The notes beneath the pieces were generated by a model. The model was not told where the DNA came from. It worked only from the letters and a program-made list of their open reading frames with translations, and searched no databases. This document shows positions 59,052 through 64,000 of a DNA stretch of 64,000 nucleotides, in pieces; the first letter of the stretch is position 1, and every line of letters starts with the position of its first letter. Source of the DNA: Emergencia sp. (lineage in GTDB: Bacteria > Bacillota > Clostridia > Peptostreptococcales > Anaerovoracaceae); assembly GCA_022767345.1 (NCBI GenBank), contig JALEOD010000056.1, positions 22,462 through 86,461 on the forward strand. Reading direction: 5' to 3'. Position numbers and translations under genes: made by a program.

Positions 59052-59741
59052 ATGGAAAAGATTTATCAGGGAAAAACAAAAGATGTGTTTGCACTGGACA
59101 ACGGAAATGTACTTTTAAAGTTTAAAGACGACTGCACTGGAAAAGACGGCGTTTTTGACCCGGGCGAAAACAGCGTGGGTCTGACTATCGAAGGAATCGG
59201 CAGAGCAAACCTGAGAACCTCTATCAGATATTTTGAATTGATTAATGCTGCAGGTATTAAGACTCACTATGTAAGCGCTGATGTGGACAATGCAACTATG
59301 GAAGTTCTGCGTGCAACTCCTTTCGGGCAGGGTCTTGAAGTGATTTGCAGACTGAGAGCAACTGGAAGTTTCATTCGCAGATATGGAAACTACATCGAAG
59401 ACGGCACAGTTTTCGAAAACGGTTATGTAGAAACTACATTTAAAGACGATGCGAAAGGCGATCCGCTGGTAACCAGTGAAGGTTTGGAAGCGCTGGGCGT
59501 CATGAGCCGTGAGATGTTTGAACAGATGAAAGAGCAGACTCTGAAAATTACAAAGATTGTTGCAGATGATTTAGCAACTATGGGTTTGGAACTGTGGGAT
59601 ATTAAATTTGAATTCGGATACAACAATGATGAAGTAATCCTTATCGATGAAATTGCCAGCGGTAATATGAGGGTTTACAAAGATGGAAAAATCGTTGATC
59701 CGATTGATTTAACTGATATCATCTTGAGCCATACAAAATAA
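59052..59741 (+). CDS. purC: Phosphoribosylaminoimidazole-succinocarboxamide synthase
   Basis: Purine pathway ligase joining CAIR and aspartate with ATP to give SAICAR. Family motifs: [37 protein letters not shown] and [15 protein letters not shown]. Length 229 is normal. It stands alone here, outside a pur operon, with its own promoter and terminator. GGAGG precedes the ATG. Confidence 0.96.
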   Translation: MEKIYQGKTKDVFALDNGNVLLKFKDDCTGKDGVFDPGENSVGLTIEGIGRANLRTSIRYFELINAAGIKTHYVSADVDNATMEVLRATPFGQGLEVICRLRATGSFIRRYGNYIEDGTVFENGYVETTFKDDAKGDPLVTSEGLEALGVMSREMFEQMKEQTLKITKIVADDLATMGLELWDIKFEFGYNNDEVILIDEIASGNMRVYKDGKIVDPIDLTDIILSHTK

Positions 59742-59757
59742 TTGAGGTTTTGAATTG

Positions 59758-59788
59758 AAAAGCCCTGCCATTTCGGCAGGGCTTTTAG
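59758..59788. terminator. Terminator of purC (shared with ychF)
   Basis: AAAAGCCCTGCC and GGCAGGGCTTTT, perfect arms with a five-base loop; convergent position allows bidirectional use. Confidence 0.9.
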
Positions 59789-59819
59789 TATACATTTTAG
59801 TTTGATGTGTTAAATGGGT

Positions 59820-60914
59820 TTATACGTTGAACAGGAAGGTGATAATATCTCCGTCTTTGACGATGTATTCCTTACCTTCAGAGCGAAGAAGACCTTTTTC
59901 CCGGGCAGTTGTCATATTGCCGCCGCATTCGATGAACTTGTCATAGGCGATGGTTTCTGCGCGGATGAAGCCTCGCTCAAAGTCCGTATGAATTTTACCG
60001 GCAGCCTGCGGCGCTTTAGTGCCTTTGCGAATGGTCCATGCACGGCATTCATCTTCACCGGCAGTGAGAAAAGAAATCAGATTCAGCAGACTGTAGGAAG
60101 CTTTCACCAGCTTATCAAGTCCAGACTCGCTAATTCCCAGTTCCTCTAAAAACATTGCCTTTTCTTCTTCCTCAAGTTCAGAAATTTCCTGTTCAATTTC
60201 GGCGCAGATAACAACAACCTGCGCATCTTCTGTTGCCGCAAACTGACGAACTGATTCGACGTATGTATTGTCAGTGCTGTCGGCTGCATCGTCCTCGGAG
60301 ACATTGGCGACATAGATAATCGGTTTATAGGAAAGTAAATCCAATGTCTTGACAAATTCTGCTTCTTCTTCAGTCAAATCCATTGCTCTTGCAGATTTAC
60401 CCTCGGACAGAAAGTCATTTACTTTCTTTAAGATGTCCAGTTCCTTCTGCAGGGACTTATCACCTTTTAGATTTTTAGTGGTTCTGGTAATTCTTCTTTC
60501 TAAAACTTCCATATCTGAGAGAATCAGCTCAGTATTAATGGTTTCGATATCAGAAAGAGGATCAATTTTTCCGTCAACATGGACGATATTATCGTTTTCA
60601 AAACATCTGACAACGTGAACAATCGCGGCTACTTCGCGAATATGTCCAAGAAACTTATTGCCGAGTCCTTCACCTTTGGAAGCGCCTTTTACAAGACCTG
60701 CAATATCACAGAACTCGATGGTAGTATAAATGGTTTTCTTGGAATTGTAAATTTCGTGCAGCTTAGTAATTCGCTCGTCAGGAACGGTTACCACGCCGAC
60801 GTTGGGTTCAATGGTGCAAAAGGGATAATTTGCCGCCTCGGCACCGGCTTTTGTGATGGCGTTAAAAAGTGTGCTCTTACCTACATTAGGAAGGCCAACA
60901 ATACCTAGTTTCAT
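59820..60914 (-). CDS. ychF: Redox-regulated ATPase YchF/OLA1
   Basis: 364-residue OBG-group P-loop protein that prefers ATP over GTP and associates with ribosomes and stress response. G1 [16 protein letters not shown]3 [20 protein letters not shown], and the NxxE form YVANVSEDD in place of NKxD, which explains ATP preference. The TGS domain lies at the C-terminus ([11 protein letters not shown]...[13 protein letters not shown]). Its start lies three bases after the lgt stop. Confidence 0.96.
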   Translation of the reverse strand: MKLGIVGLPNVGKSTLFNAITKAGAEAANYPFCTIEPNVGVVTVPDERITKLHEIYNSKKTIYTTIEFCDIAGLVKGASKGEGLGNKFLGHIREVAAIVHVVRCFENDNIVHVDGKIDPLSDIETINTELILSDMEVLERRITRTTKNLKGDKSLQKELDILKKVNDFLSEGKSARAMDLTEEEAEFVKTLDLLSYKPIIYVANVSEDDAADSTDNTYVESVRQFAATEDAQVVVICAEIEQEISELEEEEKAMFLEELGISESGLDKLVKASYSLLNLISFLTAGEDECRAWTIRKGTKAPQAAGKIHTDFERGFIRAETIAYDKFIECGGNMTTAREKGLLRSEGKEYIVKDGDIITFLFNV

Positions 60915-60917
60915 AGT

Positions 60918-61664
60918 TTATATACTCCTCTTCTCTTTTTTCATTTGTATGATATATGCTGCCAGACAGACTGCAAAGACGCAGAAACTCAGGACCTGTG
61001 CTTGTTTTAGGGGACCAATCATAAGACTGTCGGTACGAAGCTGCTCTACAAAAAAACGTTCCAGCGAGTAGAGCATACCGTATAAGAAAGCGATTTGACC
61101 CGGAAAGCGTCTGTGCCTGTCCAGCCAGATTAAAAATACAAATAATGCAAAACACCAGATGGACTCATAAAGAAAGGTCGGGTGCACATACTGACCGTCT
61201 ACCCAAATTGCCCAGGGTAAATCCGTTGGTCCGCCATGGGCCTCTGAATTGAAAAAGTTTCCCCATCTGCCGATAGACTGCGCTAAGGCTACAGCAGGAA
61301 ATACTAAGTCGGCCAGTTCTAAAAAGTTTATTTTGTAATGGCGTCCAACGAAATAGCCGGTAATTATGCCGGCGATAATGCCTCCGTGAATCGCAAGACC
61401 GCCGCTTCGGATATCCAGTATTTTTCCGATATCACCGGCATAGTTGTCCCAACTAAAAATCACATAGTAGGCTCTGGCGCCGATAATAGACATGGGAATG
61501 AGCCAAATGGCGAAATCAAGAATGTGTTCGCTTTCAATGCCGTGCCTAGGCGCCCTCTTATAGCAAAGAAGAATTGCCAGAAAAAAGCCGAGACCAATTA
61601 GCAGACCATACCACCTGACGTCTAGCCCAAACAGTGTGAAAGCAACCGGATTAGGTGCTTGCAT
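60918..61664 (-). CDS. lgt: Prolipoprotein diacylglyceryl transferase
   Basis: Membrane enzyme that transfers diacylglycerol from phosphatidylglycerol to the lipobox cysteine of prelipoproteins. The HGGIIAGIITGYFVGRH and SIGRWGNFFNSEAHGG segments hold the conserved His and the Lgt signature Arg/Asn/Glu residues. About seven spans, 248 residues. Co-directional and almost contiguous with ychF downstream. Its presence, with no outer-membrane genes in the window, suits a monoderm cell. Confidence 0.95.
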   Translation of the reverse strand: MQAPNPVAFTLFGLDVRWYGLLIGLGFFLAILLCYKRAPRHGIESEHILDFAIWLIPMSIIGARAYYVIFSWDNYAGDIGKILDIRSGGLAIHGGIIAGIITGYFVGRHYKINFLELADLVFPAVALAQSIGRWGNFFNSEAHGGPTDLPWAIWVDGQYVHPTFLYESIWCFALFVFLIWLDRHRRFPGQIAFLYGMLYSLERFFVEQLRTDSLMIGPLKQAQVLSFCVFAVCLAAYIIQMKKEKRSI

Positions 61665-61715
61665 AAAATCTCTCCTTCATATATATAAAATCGTCGCGAA
61701 AAAACTGACCCTTTT

Positions 61716-61744
61716 ATTATATATAAAAATTTGTTAAAATACAA
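61716..61744 (-). promoter_or_regulatory. Promoter of lgt-ychF
   Basis: On the minus strand TTGTAT (61744-61739), 17 bases, TATAAT (61721-61716). It overlaps the probable -10 of sfsA (TAAAAT, 61735-61740) on the other strand. Confidence 0.68.
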
Positions 61745-61747
61745 TGT

Positions 61748-62449
61748 ATGAAATACGAAAATATATGTAAAGGTAATTTTATAGCAAGACCCAATCGATT
61801 TATTGCGGAAGTTTCTCTTGGCGGAGAGGTTGCGCGGGCACATGTAAAGAATACCGGACGGTGCAGGGAACTGCTTCTTCCCGGTGCAACAGTTTATCTG
61901 GAAGATTTTGCAGGACGCATGGGAAATCGTAAAATGCGGTACTCTTTGATTGGTGTAAAGAAGGGTGAAGTGCTCGTCAATATGGATTCGCAGGCGCCTA
62001 ATAAAGTTTGCGAGGAAGCGTTAAAAAATGGAGCACTTAAACTGCCTGATATGGAAGTTCTTAAAACCATAAAACGGGAAAAAGTATTCGGAGACTCTCG
62101 CTTTGATTTTTATTTAGAGAGGGAGGACGGAAAAAAGGCATGGCTTGAAGTAAAAGGAGTGACTTTGGAGGAAGGTGGAATCGCCAGATTTCCTGATGCG
62201 CCGACAGAGCGCGGTGTAAAGCATATCTATGAACTTTGCAAGGCAGCAGACGAAGGCTGCTATGGTTATATCCTGTTTGTCATACAGATGTCCGGTATCA
62301 CTTTCTTTGAACCCAATGACAGAACGCATCCGGCATTTGGAGAAGCACTTCGGTATGCAAAAAAGAGAGGAATTCATGTTCTGGCATATGGCTGTGAGGT
62401 GACGGAAAACAGTCTGATACTGAGAAATAAAATTCAAGTAAATCTTTAG
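61748..62449 (+). CDS. sfsA: SfsA-family DNA/RNA nuclease-like protein
   Basis: 233 residues of the sugar-fermentation-stimulation (SfsA) family, with a restriction-endonuclease-like fold. Family motifs: FIARPNRFIAEV (OB-fold), VKNTGRCRELLLPGATVYLE, FDFYLEREDGKKAWLEVKGV (D-x(n)-E-x-K catalytic site) and FPDAPTERGVKHIYEL. No Shine-Dalgarno precedes ATG 61748, and a TAAAAT lies only eight bases upstream, so the mRNA may be leaderless. Divergent from lgt. Confidence 0.93.
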   Translation: MKYENICKGNFIARPNRFIAEVSLGGEVARAHVKNTGRCRELLLPGATVYLEDFAGRMGNRKMRYSLIGVKKGEVLVNMDSQAPNKVCEEALKNGALKLPDMEVLKTIKREKVFGDSRFDFYLEREDGKKAWLEVKGVTLEEGGIARFPDAPTERGVKHIYELCKAADEGCYGYILFVIQMSGITFFEPNDRTHPAFGEALRYAKKRGIHVLAYGCEVTENSLILRNKIQVNL

Positions 62450-62503
62450 CGCCTATGGGTAATGATACAAATGAATTAATCTTTTAGTTGGGAGGTATAT
62501 GAG

Positions 62504-63712
62504 ATGATTTTGTTAAAAAATTGCCGCCTGATTCCAGAACTGACGGAAGGCTTTGCTGGAAGAATGGCTGATATCATCGTTGATGATGAAAAAATTATCG
62601 ATATTTGTGAGGTAGGAAGTGTACAGCATTTTGATGGAACTGTAATCGATGCGGAGGGCGGCACGGTGCTGCCGGGATTTTTCGATCTGCACTGCCACGT
62701 ATATCTCTTTGAACTGGGGAAGATTGCCGAGATGGACAGCAAAGAGGAATCCTATACCTTTGTCGATTCCTACAACTTTGCCAGAGAGTATTTGCGGCAG
62801 GGTTATACGACTTTGCGGGATGCAGGCTGTGCATATAATATTACAGTAAAATTGATGAAGATTAGGGACGCGGGGCTCATCGATAATGTGCCGGATATTA
62901 TTTCCTCGGGCCGTGCGCTGACGCCGACTAATCCGAGCAATGATGAATATTCTCATTTATATGAGGTAGCCGATGGACCTGCTGAGGTTATGAAGGCGGT
63001 GAGAAAGCAGTTTGAGGCAGGCAATGATATCATTAAATATATGGTGACGGGCTGTTATCTGGATGAGAGTGGGAATCCCGGGATTTCTATTACAACAGAG
63101 GAGGAACTTCGTGCGGCAGTACAGATTGCAAAGATGAGAGGTTCTTATGTGATGGGACATGCGCACGGTGCTGATGGAATTAAAACTGCCATCCGCGCAG
63201 GGCTCTATACCATCGAGCATGGCAGTTTCATTGATGATGAGGCCATAGAGATGCTGAAAAATCGTGACGACTGTTTTCTCGTTCCTACCGGCAGCATTGG
63301 ACTTGCCTGCATGACAGAGGAGGGACAGGCGGGATTGTCTGATAGTATTACTGAAAAAGCGATTAAATACGAAAAAGAGGAAAAGGACTGTATCAATAAA
63401 GCTTATGCGGCCGGACTTAAAATGGGATTTGGTTCTGATATTGACTATGCGACATTTAAAAATACAGTTGGTCTGGAATTTATTGCCCGCAGACAGTGGT
63501 ACGATTTTAAACCGATGGATATTCTGCTGCAGGCGACGAAGTACAGCGCGGAAATCGCTGGCCTAATTGACAGGAAGGGTACAATTAAGGTAGGCAAGAA
63601 TGCTGAACTGGTTGTAGTTTGCGGGAATCCTGATGAAGATATTGATGTAATGCGCAGCCTGCCGAAGTATGTCGTCTTTCGTGGAGACGTAATTGAGAAT
63701 TCTGCTCATTGA
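62504..63712 (+). CDS. Metal-dependent amidohydrolase (prolidase/imidazolonepropionase-like)
   Basis: 402-residue amidohydrolase with a TIM barrel and the usual small beta sandwich. N-terminal metal motif GFFDLHCHVYLFELG (HxH), VMGHAHGADGIKTAI and TIEHGSFIDDE with the second-site histidines, then GFGSDIDYATF with the Asp ligand. The set resembles Xaa-Pro dipeptidase- and imidazolonepropionase-type enzymes; substrate not deducible. GGGAGG lies eight bases before ATG 62504. Monocistronic before the rRNA promoter region. Confidence 0.87.
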   Translation: MILLKNCRLIPELTEGFAGRMADIIVDDEKIIDICEVGSVQHFDGTVIDAEGGTVLPGFFDLHCHVYLFELGKIAEMDSKEESYTFVDSYNFAREYLRQGYTTLRDAGCAYNITVKLMKIRDAGLIDNVPDIISSGRALTPTNPSNDEYSHLYEVADGPAEVMKAVRKQFEAGNDIIKYMVTGCYLDESGNPGISITTEEELRAAVQIAKMRGSYVMGHAHGADGIKTAIRAGLYTIEHGSFIDDEAIEMLKNRDDCFLVPTGSIGLACMTEEGQAGLSDSITEKAIKYEKEEKDCINKAYAAGLKMGFGSDIDYATFKNTVGLEFIARRQWYDFKPMDILLQATKYSAEIAGLIDRKGTIKVGKNAELVVVCGNPDEDIDVMRSLPKYVVFRGDVIENSAH

Positions 63713-63806
63713 AGCAGATCAGGGCAGAACATCATAGAATTTGAGCCGTCAAAGGATTCAGAAAAAAAGAACAATGAAAAAAGAGGAAAAAAGAAGAAAA
63801 AGGGGG

Positions 63807-63835
63807 TTGACGGAAAGAGAAAAGGGTGATATATT
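63807..63835 (+). promoter_or_regulatory. Upstream strong promoter P1 (probable rRNA operon)
   Basis: TTGACG (63807-63812), 17 bases, TATATT (63830-63835), followed by AAGAAAGCTGTCTCGCA. The region 63713-64000 has no credible gene. Confidence 0.72.
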
Positions 63836-63936
63836 AAGAAAGCTGTCTCGCAGGGGGAGCCCCGCAGGCAGGCTAGCCACAGAACCCTTTCCGGAAAGCG
63901 GGAAGAAAAAAGCTCGAAAAAACTTCAAAAAAGAGG

Positions 63937-63965
63937 TTGACAGAAGAGTTAAAGAGTGGTAAGAT
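63937..63965 (+). promoter_or_regulatory. Downstream strong promoter P2 (probable rRNA operon)
   Basis: TTGACA (63937-63942), 17 bases, TAAGAT (63960-63965), followed by AAATAAGCTGTCGCAAGG. The shared AAGCTGTC after both promoters and the 130-base spacing fit a tandem P1/P2 rRNA promoter with 16S rRNA just outside the window. Confidence 0.72.
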
Positions 63966-64000
63966 AAATAAGCTGTCGCAAGGACAGCGAACTGCTCGAA

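Noticed and set aside
63741..63962. 73-codon basic frame before the window end
   Set aside because: Very high K/R composition, no ribosome site, and it overlaps both predicted rRNA promoters.

Overview
The window reads as a low-to-mid GC Gram-positive anaerobe of the Bacillota, class Clostridia. The signs are AGGAGG-type ribosome sites, frequent TTG/GTG starts, consensus TTGACA/TATAAT promoters, LysM-NlpC/P60 wall hydrolases, a G5-like domain, lgt without an outer membrane, and the tig-clpP-clpX-lon-engB order. An assignment near Anaerovoracaceae / Clostridial Family XIII is only a guess. Most of the window is chromosomal housekeeping DNA with three unusual non-coding repeat arrays and one eroding surface-protein locus.

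Layout. 1-6 kb: end of rdgB, membrane and lipid genes (YihY, DUF1287, lipid kinase, PAP2), then two paralogous wall hydrolases. 6-11 kb: an XRE regulator with a membrane partner, the divergent serA/serC pair with interlocked promoters, repeat array 1, and an archaeal-type phosphoglycerate mutase. 11-17 kb: two D,D-carboxypeptidases, uvrC, a DUF1292 protein and a COG2509-type flavoprotein. 17-21 kb: a 41-bp inverted-repeat element, tRNA-Leu(CAG), a broken tyrosine integrase, flavodoxin, GNAT and LytTR genes, tRNA-Pro(CGG) and repeat array 2. 21-26 kb: a J-domain-like membrane protein, deoC, a NhaC-type antiporter, dapB and a CYTH protein. 26-33 kb: the protein-quality-control cluster tig, clpP, clpX, lon and engB, with a folded leader RNA before lon. 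33-42 kb: hpt, pduL, a DJ-1 protein, a PHP phosphatase, repeat array 3, glpP, a beta-CASP nuclease-like protein, udk, hom and an EamA transporter.

42.8-48.2 kb is a compact, translationally coupled Tad-like pilus/secretion operon: CpaB-like, CpaE-like, CpaF-like, TadB-like, TadC-like and four small single-span proteins. It sits behind a promoter that is followed at once by an intrinsic terminator. 49-50 kb holds a DUF134/NifX-type fusion. 50.2-54.6 kb is a secreted-protein locus: a putative HEIGH metallopeptidase, a small secreted protein, then four consecutive reading frames each broken by one lesion (in-frame TGA, in-frame TAA, a frameshift at a C5 tract, a frameshift before a sortase-like tail). 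54.9-63.7 kb returns to conserved genes (LysR, B3/B4, YeiH, thioesterase, DUF554, purC, ychF, lgt, sfsA, amidohydrolase). The window ends on two tandem strong promoters that probably drive an rRNA operon just outside.

The most unusual material is the set of three intergenic arrays (9.2, 20.5 and 36.7 kb). They are built from short hairpin units of fixed length (34 or 37 bp) with conserved complementary 8-bp ends (GCACCATT/AATGGTGC or NYGCCAT/ATGGCRN), variable interiors and near-constant linkers. They look like BIME-type repeats, not genes or CRISPR. The folded pre-lon leader with a possible pseudoknot and the multi-lesion surface locus are the next best leads.
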